NCBI GenBank assembly: GCA_964019415.1
Contig: OZ025888.1
Span: 1,637,383-1,701,382 of the forward strand
Origin: Ianthella basta
Taxonomy: Eukaryota > Porifera > Demospongiae > Verongiida > Ianthellidae
Length of the DNA stretch: 64,000 nt
Direction of reading: 5' to 3'
Positions 39,701 to 63,181 of the stretch are shown here, in pieces. The notes under the pieces are model-generated. The model was given only the letters and a program-made list of their open reading frames with translations, had not been told where the DNA came from and searched no databases. Both the position numbers and the translations under genes were made by a program. The number at the start of each line of letters is the position of its first letter. Within the stretch, counting starts at the first letter, position 1.

Positions 39701-41103
39701 CAAAGAATGGCAGAATATACAGTCTTTCTACCCCATTGATTGGCAACCCACGATCACCTTACCATGCAGCCAAAACAAAGTTGCAAGAAGCCAGGCAGTT
39801 ATCAATGTTTCACTCTTACAATATGATGTAGTGCATATCAGTGTAGCATAGTGCATGATGGGAGTGAGAAAACAGCTCGAGAATCAATCATGCTCAAGTG
39901 TTCCTTCACTATTGCATAATGATGGAAGTGTTGGCTAGCTAGAATCGAACTAGAAGTGGTTGTTTATGCACAAATAGTGCCTGAATTAGCGGTTTGTAAC
40001 AAAGCAGATAAGAAACCGTATGTACAGTCTGTCTGAATTATCTATTCCAACCATTCACAGCTAACTAAAATACAGAGTACATAAAGCCCACCTAATCTGG
40101 TGAGCGCAGCATGATACTGTTTTAACTATTGCACTACTAAACCCCCACACCCCACACAAACATTCATGTACATATTTATATCACACATGAATTCATGTAC
40201 ATGCAAGTACACAAAAGTATAATTATACACAGATTAAACAAAACTCGAGGTCACCTAAAATTACATGAATGTATGACTCTAGCCTCTGCTCTAAATCGCG
40301 CAGATACCTCTTCGGTCGCCATTTAACTATTACATAAAGGACAATCTAGTGCTCATTCAGTTCTCCCTGCAATGTGGAGTGGAATGTATACATGTGTCAT
40401 TGTGTACTATACAATTTTGTATCTAGACAATTTGTGGTATTCCTTTAATGGATAGCTGTGTACAGACAGAACTGATTGTCGGCCATGGCTACCACACACT
40501 TTAAGTTTCAATACCAGTCTTAGTCTCCTGGAATATATGCTAACAAACCATACAAGATACATTAGTTGTCCCAAACCGACTGACTATCACGTGTTGCATG
40601 GTCCGGTCCGAGAATTATAGCTACCCGACCTATTTTGACCTGCATTGAATGTCATTCAGTTCAAGTAGATCACAAACGTCATCAGTTCGAAGAAACGGCA
40701 CACATTTCAGAATCCTGGAAGAGACTGAAGCTTGGTTCTGACGTCGTCAGTGAGGTAGCTAGGTGTGGCCATGCAAATCAGGACTCATATAGTGGACGAT
40801 GAATACAGCCCAATTCTAACATTCAAACTACTCTTTCAACACTGTTGTCCTTGCTGGAAACATCTTAATCGATAGCCGATAGCTAGAAAACGTAGCTCGG
40901 GGACTTTGCGGCGAGTTCAAGACTGCCGTAGCTATGTTCCACGTCACTGCAGTAAATTAATAGAGGAGAATTAAAAGATGCCAGTTTTGTTCAGTTGGAG
41001 TATAACTGAAATGCAAATCTGAATGAAAGTTGAAGTATGTGCAATCAACACATTAATACTAACGCAGGAATTTGGTGTCCATCTTTCAGTATCATGAATT
41101 CAA
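36761..41103. other. Intergenic region between gene A2 start and ABCC gene end
   Basis: Contains the A2 promoter side (36761 upward) and the ABCC 3' flank (below 41104). I could not identify coding exons, RNA genes or a clear TATA or polyadenylation signal. 40285-40335 is a fragment related to the hairpin repeat at 1236-1293. The open frames here (60-102 codons) are unsupported. Confidence 0.5.
40285..40335. repeat. Fragment related to the intron-5 repeat of gene A1
   Basis: gctctaaatcgcgcagatac followed by cctcttcggtcgccatttaactattac. This joins the gctctaaat motif of 631-790 to the cacctcttggtcagcatttaactattac motif at 1273-1300, so both belong to one repeat family. Confidence 0.55.
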
Positions 41104-53123
<12,020 letters not shown>

Positions 53124-53133
53124 TTCTATTCCG

Positions 53134-53154
53134 TTAGCCAGCTCTTGCTTCCAT
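53134..53154 (-). promoter_or_regulatory. Possible six-codon upstream ORF of the ABCC gene
   Basis: ATG at 53154 opens MEARAG and stops at 53134, ten bases before the main ATG at 53123 and out of frame with it. It matters only if transcription starts above 53154, which I cannot see. Confidence 0.35.
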
Positions 53155-53296
53155 CGCGCTCAGCTAGAAAACGTCCCAGTGCCAGACTTCTGGCAGAGGC
53201 TTGGTGGCGATGTGTAAGCTCGCGTCCCACGCCTAACGCCCACGATCGCGAGTAAGAATGACGCATGCATGATATTGATACAGCCATAAATTTTAT

Positions 53297-53306
53297 GCCG
53301 CCATTT
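53297..53306 (-). promoter_or_regulatory. YY1-like motif upstream of the ABCC gene
   Basis: gccgccattt reads AAATGGCGGC on the coding strand, a close match to the YY1 core, about 175 bp before the start codon and within a CG-enriched stretch (53110-53300). A plausible promoter element of a TATA-less gene; position relative to the transcription start is unknown. Confidence 0.4.
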
Positions 53307-54858
53307 GTTGGAAGAAAGTATGAGGATGTGATAGTGCATGTGCACGCACTCATTATACAGTGCGAGTGACAGCGCCTGTGTGTGTGTGTATATTTATACG
53401 TGTCTTTCTAGAAGCAGGTAAAATTGCGTGTGATGATCGAGGCTCAGACTAAGTGACTACATCATGTATCAGTGTATAACTCCCATACAGCCAGACAGCT
53501 TTAAAGCAAGGCGAGGCACATTTGAATGCTTGCCATTGACAAAGTACAAGCAGCATTACACTCTCAATCATTAGGGGTTAAGTTAAATCTATTACAATAC
53601 ATAACATGAACACATGGCATGCTGTCAAAGCCATAACATAGTGCATGGAGAGTGCATGACTGCCCCAAGTGTGTGGGTAGGCTCCAATTGCCCTAGCCAA
53701 ATTGGCAATGAATTATGCATTGCACTCTCCAAAGTGAAGGTTTCAGGCTAAATGTGCACCAGAATGAGAAAGTGGCAGAGGTACTATTTGTAGAGATTTT
53801 AGTGAGTAGTACAAAAATTGCTGAATTGTACCTGCACATGTAAAAAGACGAGCAATTGTTTATACACAAAACTACCAATCTTGGACTTTCCTCAGTAACT
53901 CTTAACATTACATATAATATATATTATTTGGAGTGAAAATGTGCCTTAAATAAAGTATTGCAAAATTCCCCCAACAACGAAAGGGATGCATGACCTCATG
54001 TGTCAGTGTGGCCCAGCAAGTGAGTGGTGATATCCGCTGTAGACAATTGTCTACTCTTCTCCTACACAGAACTCATTGTCTTCAGTGTCAACTAATCATT
54101 TCAACGATTCCCAAACCACAAGAGTTACAACCCTGTCATGCCAATTGCTTTCTCCCACTATGTCACTATGACAACCCTTTTAAATTTATTGGAGGAGTAT
54201 GCAGCTGTGAAAGGTGACACCAGTAGGCAGGAACGTGTTGTATTGTACCGGACACTTAAAGTTTATTATACAACACATAATGCCATCCAGTGCCAACAGA
54301 TATAGCTAATGAGTGCCAACTATCACAAGTTACTGACCACGTTCAACCTGCAGCTGCATGCAGTAATAAACTTGATACATTTGCAAGATGCACAGATGCA
54401 AAGTATTCTGTATATATTGAGCTAGGTAATTGTCTTTGTGCAACCAAGGGTGATAACTAACGATATTACACACACTGTGACGGCACTCTGCACCCTATAT
54501 AGGATACATTGACCTTCCCTGTAGCTGAGTGCAAACTTATTAGAAGGCATCCTGCATGGTCTCAGGATGCACAGATCCATCACAGTGAAAATGTCTTGTG
54601 GAGTTACTACCATTCTCTGCTTCCGCTATTACACAATCACCAGGAAACCTAGTGTATTACTGTAAGTGGCGGAAAGGGGCATGCAATACCTGACTATAGT
54701 AATATAAATATTATATCAGTAGAGTATATAGTCAATCCATCAATATCTCTCTTGAACATGTAGTCACATTGTTGGAAAGCCACTCGGATGCCTGACAGCT
54801 ATTGTAAAGTCCTTTGATGTCTATTGTACTCATTCTGTTGAATGATGACAGCATTGAA

Positions 54859-54871
54859 GTGTGTGTGTGTG

Positions 54872-54948
<77 letters not shown>
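54859..54948. repeat. (GT)n microsatellite
   Basis: About 45 GT units with one gc interruption near 54877. Confidence 0.97.
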
Positions 54949-54952
<4 letters not shown>

Positions 54953-55431
54953 ATATTGTCAGTTTGTCTTAGTGGTGGGATGATTGATGATAGGGCTATT
55001 TATATATCTGCCAAATCCAGATATGGTTTGTTTATCACAGAATCCATCGATTAACTATCAGTTTATGGTTCTTAAGTGGCTTGTACATGTTGTGAATGCT
55101 AATGTGACTGAGTTATAGAGTGACACAAGTCTGCCCTCTTCTTGTGGCTAACATCTGATGATGCCCAACAGTGCTTGTTTCTAATATAATTATAGTTGCT
55201 ATGAATACCCATGCAATTGCAATGTATTCTAGAAATAGCTGCACACATTCACAGCCTTCACCTCTATCTGTACACAGTTGCAGTATATATGAGTAAATCT
55301 GGATACATGCACACCACACTTGAAATGCTCATTGCTCACTACTACAACAAACCTGCATATTCCTAAGAGTAATATACATTTAAATGCACCACTGCCATAC
55401 CACTGTCAGACATTTCTGTGTGGGAGGAGCT

Positions 55432-55458
55432 GGGGGGGGGGGGGGGGGGGAGGGGGGG
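55432..55458. repeat. Poly-G tract
   Basis: Nineteen G, one A, then seven G; prone to length error. Confidence 0.95.
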
Positions 55459-55824
55459 ACTGGCACGTCAAACTACTTACTACAGTGCAATATCATAGTA
55501 TCTTTGCATCCTCGAGCCTTGTGATTTGAATCTCAAGAGACACCACTTGAACAACAAGGAGCACTTCCTCTGAATGTGTTAACATGCCAGTACAGTTGAA
55601 ATGAATGCTGTGTGCATAGTACTTACCATAATATAATATTATTCACAATGCTAGTGCTGAATGCCATGCACCAGCCTATTATGTATGTTCAGTGTTTAAG
55701 CTAATATATTGTGTATTCCTGTATATGCATTAGTGCACTGTTTGGTATGTCAGATAGACAGATGTGTATATTATAGTAAGTCAGAGTTAATGTAACTTTA
55801 CAATCTTTCCATCTGGACTTCACC

Positions 55825-58800
55825 CTACTTTCCTCTCCTCCTCTTCTTGGCGATGATCAGGGCTCCCACCAGTGCTGCTACCACAATGACAGTGACTACC
55901 ACTCCAGTCACTGACAGAGTAGCAACAAGAATGTCAGTTGCACTCTGTAGCGGTGGCAGTAAACCTATTGAAGGGTGGATAGTATAGAGGAAAAATGAGT
56001 TTGTTAGAAAGAGCTATAGTTATTATATTGCACAGTTAGGTGCTTGTCTATTGCCGATGTACAGTATGTATACTGCCTACTGTATATTCTATTATGTATG
56101 CTGTTTTGTAAGGTTATCTGTTACTGTAAGCTCAATTGCTTTACATGTTTAGTAGCAGGATGTTCACATTTAGTAATTGCCAGTGTGTGCTCTTATGGTG
56201 GAATCCCATGCATGTACTTCGCAGTTTTTCAATTCAAGCTTTGATTTGTTTGGCTTGAGTGGAGTTGTCTTGCAGTTATAGTGTTGCTTGATTGTTGTTA
56301 TCAATTTTGAATCTATTGTTCATTGTTTGTCATCCTGAGGGGCAGTGCAAGCAAATACCACACATGCAGATGTAGCTAAAAGTGTCTAAAGGTGTTTCTG
56401 CACAAGCTCCATTAATACCACAGCAGAGGGCTTGCCAGGCAGAAAACAAATGATACCCAACCAATTGCAACAGCAGCCTCCCAGATTGGCAGACTGAGTT
56501 GTGCTTCATGCTTCTGTGTAGATGTGCTTGTATATCTATGCATTTACTCTGAGATGGAGAATGACTGGCTCAATTTGAAAATATGGAATCTAAGAAATCA
56601 TGTATCAATGTAGGAAAACCAGACCTACTTGTATCAGTGACTCCAAATGTCCATTGAGTAGTACTTGTAATTGCAGATGAAGGGATAGCACAGAATGCAG
56701 CAGCAGCAGCAACACCTGTAGATGTACAGTGGTAAGCAGACATAGCACACAAATGCTACATATTGTGCCATTCTGCCTTATTTCTGTATGTCTATAAAAC
56801 AAAATGTGTGTATTAATTCAATAGTTAGAGCGAATTAATGAAAGTAACGTGCACTAGTTGCAGCTGCACAATATTTCTGTAAAGAATAACTGTCTGTACA
56901 GGGTATACTAGTACACACAAAATTTAACAGCAACCAAACTGCCACAAAAACAACGTACCATGGAAAAAGGACTGCCAAATGAACGAAAAGGCTTCGAGGG
57001 TTGGTACTTGAGATTATACAATGAAATAGAGTTGTTGGTATGCTCTGCAAGAAACTCGAAAATTTTGCACCACTAAAGTGGCTAACGGTCGATAACGTAC
57101 AAGCGATGGCATTTTTTTACACGATTGGTAAAGCCTTGTATTTGTGTGTAATTGGTACAAGCCTATCAAAAGTATACAGCTTATAAAAGTCAACTACATA
57201 TTAAATAGCATATAGGATCTCTTACACCAATGAATACCACTTGCATCCATAAATGATCATGAAGAAATAAAAACTATCCATTTTCTCAGGCCAATGTTGC
57301 ATTTGGATGTATGAGTCACAATGGTTGATTGTAATCCATTGCTACAGCTTTTGTACAAATATGATGTACACCAAAGTGGTCACTTATGACCAAAATGCAA
57401 TGTAATGTGTAAATTGTAAAGTACAGGCAAGTATATAAAAGGGTTGTTGAAACACCTACAATCTCTATGCTCTCCTATGATTACGTATACTTCAATCATC
57501 AACATCTCCACACACACACATACACATACGCACACATACAGTATACCTGAATCTGACAGTAGGTAATATGACCTGGTAGTAAAGAAAGAAGTGCTTGTGG
57601 TAAGAGTGACTGTTGAGCCAGAGTAGACAGCACCGCTGGACACATCATGAGAGAGTACTAGTGTTCCATCATCTTGATAGATACGGATGAAACTACTGGA
57701 AGATGGCTGTGCAATCTAAGGAAACATGTATGATAAGTATAATAATATGATGCTTGCCCCAATAATAGCGGTGTGATTCTACAAGTACGCAAGCATAACA
57801 TTAGAGCACTCATAGTTCCTATCTCAATTGGAGAGTAGCAGCTGTCTGTTAATAACCTACTACAGCTAGAGCTTGTTTCATTGTTGACTTATGATTTATC
57901 ACAGGCTCATTCATTCCCTTGCCTTTTGTTTGATAGCAGTTGAGACCCAATGTGTACTACACTTCCCCATACCTGCTGATCATACTGCAGAGATAGCTCA
58001 AATGTGCCATTCCCAAAGCTTCTCAGTACAACACTTGTCAACTGAGGAGCAGCCACAGCCACCATGAAATACATGTACACATGCACAGAAGGGGTGCTTT
58101 TAGAGTCCTGCCATGTACACAAAATGATATAATGAGAGGGTAACCATGAACACTGAATGTATCATTAGCTTACATACCTCGAACTCCTACCAGAAGAGTG
58201 ATGCAGACCTGTGGTGACGTCAATCTATAGGTGTAATGAAAGAGAAGATAGCATTAATGTGTATACTGCAGAGCAGGCCATAGATAAGAGTAGATATTCC
58301 TATACCAAACATTGTAATACAACATATCACAATCTAAGTATATACTGGTGTTCCACATGAAGAGATTGTATCTTTTTCAATTGTAAATGGAAAATGCAAC
58401 ACACCCATTCTATTTCAGAAATGCTGTGTTTGCATTATACACACCCTATATCGTAACTAGCAATGTAGCAAAGGATGTTTCCTCCCTGCTGTGAAGCAGA
58501 GGGTGTCCATGTCACATTGATGTAAGACTCTCGGCTGTTGAGAACTGTGAGAGCTGATCTTGTCAGACCAGGTGGGGACACAGTGGAGATGTCTGTAATA
58601 CTGCATGTTTAAAGGAACAAGAGACAGTACATGGTTTAGTGATGCTGAAACCCAAATAATATGCCATCTGTCACTTGTTCTTTAATGACAATAACCTTGA
58701 TTTCTATTATGCAATTAATTGGCTTATTACTATAATATGAATGTATTTTCCATAGCACAGGCTGTCATGAATGCCACTTTGTCCTTCTTTGTTACTTTCC

Positions 58801-59312
58801 CTTGTACCCTTATATAACTACCATGTACTCAGTTTGTGCATGCCTGAGTGCCTTTTGTAGTAGCCCAGCACCTGTGACTGTTTTGTGCACATTCCCTCAC
58901 AGTAATCACTAATTCGATCATCGACCAACAATTATTTTGATATATATAGCTTCTTTGTTCAACTCTACACTAAATGGTGGTATAGTATATAATTAACTCC
59001 ATTGCACGGGCATGGTTGCCAAGCATGCTTCATGCTTACGTACATTGCAGCATCTCCTCCACTCCTAGCAGTGATTTGTTGTGTGTAAGTGCTTGCAACA
59101 GTAATGCAAGAACCATCCACTGGAGTAGTTCCCACAAATGTTGGAGCAGTGACACCAGGTGGAACGGCAATTTCTTGAACTAGTATAAGGAACTGAACTG
59201 GTACACTACTCATTGGTGTTGTGGATGATGATGAGATAAAGTCCTCGACTTGAATAGCAGCGGCATACCATCCAGCGGTTCCACTGGCATTGTATGTGAG
59301 TCTGCAGTTGTT
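55825..59312 (-). pseudogene. Truncated receptor-like paralogue without FN3 cassettes (gene A3)
   Basis: Exons matching A2 exons 5-10 and 28: 59312-59044, 58600-58445, 58224-58178 (or to 58174), 58096-57973, 57715-57547, 56715-56629, 55964-55825. The ectodomain (NNCRLTYNASG, AAIQVEDFISSSST, WTFGVTDT) joins directly to the TM exon (LSVTGVVVTVIVV, then AKKRRRGK and TAG); both junctions are phase 1. Missing: the signal peptide and exons 1-4, and every Cys-rich/FN3 cassette. The acceptor equivalent to that of A2 exon 8 (ctacag) is lost; an in-frame route needs a shifted donor and acceptor. The tail stops eight codons before the ancestral stop through a CAG-to-TAG change. Most likely a decaying copy. 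A short expressed isoform with an undetected first exon is the alternative. Confidence 0.7.
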
Positions 59313-59414
59313 CTGAGAACAGCAGAGAAACAACAGCACAACCATGATTGAAACAGGAAATGTTGCACAGCTGTGTTAAGTAGGTGTTCTAACATTGAGC
59401 CATGACCGCCACCA

Positions 59415-59485
59415 GCAACTGTGGCTCAGTGGCAGAGCACTGGCATTTTAAGCCATAGACCCAGGGTTTGACACCCAGTAGCAAT
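59415..59485 (+). other. tRNA-like SINE head or tRNA pseudogene, Lys(TTT)-like
   Basis: A-box-like gtggctcagtgg (59421-59432) and B-box-like gggtttgacaccc (59464-59476) have tRNA spacing. The D-stem gctc/gagc pairs, and an anticodon stem ctggc/gccat surrounds the loop attttaa with TTT at 59447-59449. The T-stem has one mismatch and the acceptor ends do not pair, so it is not a working tRNA. The following 200 bp end near gccatccctacatc, which also closes the composite repeat, consistent with a SINE or chimeric repeat. Confidence 0.6.
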
Positions 59486-60826
59486 ACCTCTTTTTTAAGT
59501 CCCTTGCCCTTCCAAAGGTTTATAGACGGCAGCATAATTATGCCCCTCCACATACATGCGTCATACAAGGGTTTAGGCAATGCTGTAGGGCTACAGCACA
59601 ACCCTTGGATGTAACATCTATGGTTCCACTGTGTAACATTCTTTCCTTGTATCTATGCTATTTGCGCCATCCCTACATCTTTAACTACTTTTACAGAATG
59701 CTACAAAATATTCTCTGGAATGAAACTGCACAGAAAACATAGTCTCATGTAGCCAGACTGCCGCGTCATTTGCTCAGGCTCTGCACTCCCAAAAGGAGTC
59801 TGCGCAAAGTGGTAGCCTACCTAGGGCAGACTAACTGAAGTCATAGTCATGCCAAAATGTACTGCCTTTAATTCAGGTTTCAACACATGTAAGAAGGTGA
59901 AAGTGTCAGTTTGACAGTTAACTGACTAGCTACCATAAAAAGAATGTAATGATCATAAAAGAAGAAAGGTAGCAAATGCCCAGCTTTCCAATCAGATTGC
60001 CCGACTCTGGTACTGTCTTTGTTATCCGTTGCTACGTATAAACGATTAAGATTATTGTACTGTACCGAACCATACCATATTGTACTGTACCAGCGTAGTA
60101 TAAATGCGGTATAAGACTTTAAGCAATGAAGAGTGCTAAATGAGTTGCCAGAACAATTTGCTCTAATGTGTAGTGTGTAAGGGTCTTGGAGAACACACGT
60201 CATGCAACAGTACACTACTGCATTAATTGCATGTAAGGGGGAACATTGAATTAAGTTAACATACTGTAAACAAGGAGTGCTTTAAACATGGCAATGCAGG
60301 TGTTAAGAAGTACTCAAAAAACTTCACTTGGTCTCCTGTGAAGTCGTTACCTTCCAATGCTAACCTTGTAGACTAAGTTATAAGCTATATAATGGATGGA
60401 GACTGAAAAATTTGCAGCACACTAAGTTAAAGAAGTGATACCATTGAGCTGGACCAACAAGATTAGAGGCCAAGGCCCTGGACAGCATCATGATCAGTCA
60501 GAAATTTAAGTCTACTATTGACTCTCTGTTGCAATGTGTGGATATATTGTAGGACAGCATGTGTGGCAATCACTAGACCAAGCAAAGTATGAAGTTAAGG
60601 AGGTGCAGCATTAGTGAGTCGCCTATCAGTTATGTGATCAATACTAAGTTCATGCATAACAAGTCTGGGGCTCACATGACGACATTCCTGAGAGAAACAG
60701 TAGGCTCTGTGGACAGCCACAGGGTTTACATACTTTGAAGCTGAGTGTGCTGCCAGAGAGACTACATACACCACCACTGTCTAAACTCAGTATAGTGCTT
60801 ATATACTCTACAAACTATTGCTTCTC

Positions 60827-62345
60827 TATCAGACAGCACGGTAGTGCTGTCTATGTAGGGATGGCAGTGGTTGTTTGTGTGCAGTAATACAAACGTCGCC
60901 CTACTCCTGAATAGGACTGAAACCGACAAACGAAGCTTACCACGAGGAAGCAGGCACTGAACAGTGCACATAGCTAACCTTACTTCACAGCAAAGGTGCA
61001 CCTACATGTAGAGAGTGCTCTCAAGTTTTCCCACATTTTGTCGTCTTCTTATTCTTATTCTTCGTATTCTTCTTATTCTTTGACAGCTGTAGCACACGTA
61101 CCAAAGGGTCCATGAAAATACTTCTTGCACCATATTGCATCGATTTTTGTTGGCTGCATTCCTTTGTAGGTTAGAAGGTGGCGTAGGTTAATGTGGAAGA
61201 CAGCGCTTGCCATGACTCCCGCTGTGTTGCTTGGTCAAGCGGGACTGACGCCACTTTCCATTTAGGTAATTTAACCAGATGAAATCGGTGTGTCTACGTT
61301 TCCTCTTCTTTTTATTAGACTGCACGGTAGCTATGTAGGGATGGTAGTGGTTGTTTGTATGCTGTAATACAAACGAAAAGTCGCGCTACTCCTGAAAAGG
61401 ACCGAAAACCGGCAAACGAAGCTTACCATGACGAAGCGGGGACTGAACAGTGCACATGACTAACCTTACTTCACAGCGAAGGTGCGTCTACATGTAGAGA
61501 GCGCCCTCGACAGTTCCCACGTTTCCACGTCCCACCTTACCAAGGGCGGATCCAGGGGTGTTTCCACTTAAGGTTTAGTATTTGCATGTATCAGTCTTTA
61601 AATGTCTATGCTTCCTTATAGCTATACTTTTATGTGTTGGAAACCAGTCATATAAGTTTCTCGATCCGCCCTGGCTTACTTCACAGCTAATGTGCGCCTA
61701 CACGTAGATAGCGCCCTCGACATTTCCCACGTTTCGTTTTCTTCTTCTTCTTCGTATATTGCACCATTTTTGGCTGGCTGCATCCTTTCTAGGTTAGAAG
61801 GCGGCGCGAGTTAGTGCGGAAGACGGCGCTTGCAACGACTCCTGCCGTGTTGCTTGGCCAAGCGGGACGGACGCCATTTTCAAATTACGTAATTAAACCG
61901 GATGAAACCGGAGTGACTGGTGCCATTGTTAGCAGCTGTAGCAGTTAGCTTGCGCGCCGTTTGAAGGACTTTCACGGTCATGCATTTCCCCGCCACGATT
62001 GGCTTCCGGTCGCCGTTCCTCGCTGGGTTAACGCGGAACCTAGGTGCTAGCCCACACCTTGAGCTCCAGGATTACAGAAATGAAGGTATAATGCCTGCAC
62101 CAATGCCCTATGGTTGAGACTAAGTGTGTTGCTTCAGCTTAGCTGCCCACTATAAAAGTACAGAAACTAGAAACAATAAAGATTTTCTACAAAAATTGTA
62201 AGGATGTAGGGATGGCATAAAAAGTACAGAAACAAGTAAAGGCTGTTACACAGTGGAGCATTAACCATCGTCCCTACATTCAAGGATGTAGGAGTTTTAG
62301 GTGCAACATTCTTGCATGTAGGGACGATGCCCTCTCGGTACCACA
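60827..62345. mobile_element. Composite repeat element, copy 2, with internal duplication
   Basis: Opens with the same cagcacggtagtgctgtctatgtagggatggca as copy 1 at 7788. The left segment appears twice (60832-61290 and 61315-61960), then the fold-back segment (about 62180-62345, only the first half intact) follows as in copy 1. Pyrimidine-rich (ttc)n runs at 61045-61080 and 61735-61755 sit where copy 1 has one. No coding capacity seen. Confidence 0.7.
61541..61674. mobile_element. 134-bp MITE nested in the composite repeat
   Basis: Ends are inverted (caagggcggatcc at the left, gatccgccctgg at the right) and are flanked by the direct repeat cttac on both sides (61536-61540 and 61675-61679), a likely 5-bp target duplication. 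The interior has no coding potential. The GGGCGGATC terminus resembles termini of DNA-transposon MITEs I recall from other invertebrates; superfamily not assigned. Confidence 0.75.
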
Positions 62346-63181
62346 CTGAAGCAACGCTCCAAATAATCATTGTGCAGGAACTATACTATAAACACTTACC
62401 TGCAGCTGATCATGTCTGGACAGTAACTGCATTGGTTGGTGCTTGACAACAGTGGCACAAAAAGTTACATGCAGCAGTATTGCACAAAAATGTATATAGC
62501 TCAGTTGAATTCCACATGCACAAATATTGGCTGTATAATAGTAATTCCTGCGATACAGTTCAGCTTATGCACTATTGTAAATAATATCTTTCCACGAGGG
62601 GAGCTGAGCCATGCAGGGTGGATGGGGGCTAGCTGGCACGTCAGACTACTTACTAATATATGCATAATTATGCTCATGTATGTTTCATTAGTGTAACTAT
62701 ATTGTATGACATGTCAAGCAGCATGGATAAGTGCACTGTTTACAGGTCACCTGAAGTTCTCTACAAACCCCATTGCCACAGTAACAGATAGCAAAGTAAT
62801 TTTATGAAATTAGATTGTATGAAACTACAGTGTGATTATTCTATTCTATCGGAGGTGTCACTGGAGATTAAGATCCCTCGATTTGAGCCCCAAAGCCTTG
62901 TGATCTAAATCTAAGATCTCGAGCCACCTCGTGATCAGCACTGAACATAGTGCCCATGCTCTAAACATAACAATGTGGCAGTGATGTATATACAGTGAAA
63001 TAGATGCCTTGATTATGTATATAATTACTGAAGTTACACACAACACTGGTGATGAATGTTATGCTCAAACATGTTATTATACATACTGTATTTTGTTCTA
63101 TACATGTATGCACAATCAATATATGCATGTTTCCTATATTATGTCAGTTAGACATATGTGCACTATCAATCAAATGAGACT

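Larger units (their letters stand above)
53307..55824. other. Intergenic region between the ABCC gene and gene A3
   Basis: No coding exon found. Contains a (GT)n tract at 54859-54948 and poly-G runs at 55432-55458. 55400-55830 is the 3' flank of gene A3 and resembles the 3' flank of gene A4 (62600-63190), sharing ctggcacgtcaaactacttac and the run before agccttgtgat. Confidence 0.5.
59313..63181. other. Intergenic region between A3 and A4, rich in repeats
   Basis: I searched for the missing 5' exons of A3 (signal peptide with THFRG, SCCWI, SDADGD) and found none. The region holds a tRNA-like SINE head, the second copy of the composite repeat, a nested MITE and the 3' flank of A4. 59850-60820 is AT-rich with no recognised feature. 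Confidence 0.6.

Noticed and set aside
59415-59485. Functional tRNA-Lys gene
   Set aside because: Acceptor stem does not pair and the T-stem has a mismatch; treated as a SINE head or pseudogene.
59313-63181. Missing 5' exons of gene A3
   Set aside because: Searched by eye for THFRG, SCCWI and SDADGD coding blocks on the minus strand; none found.
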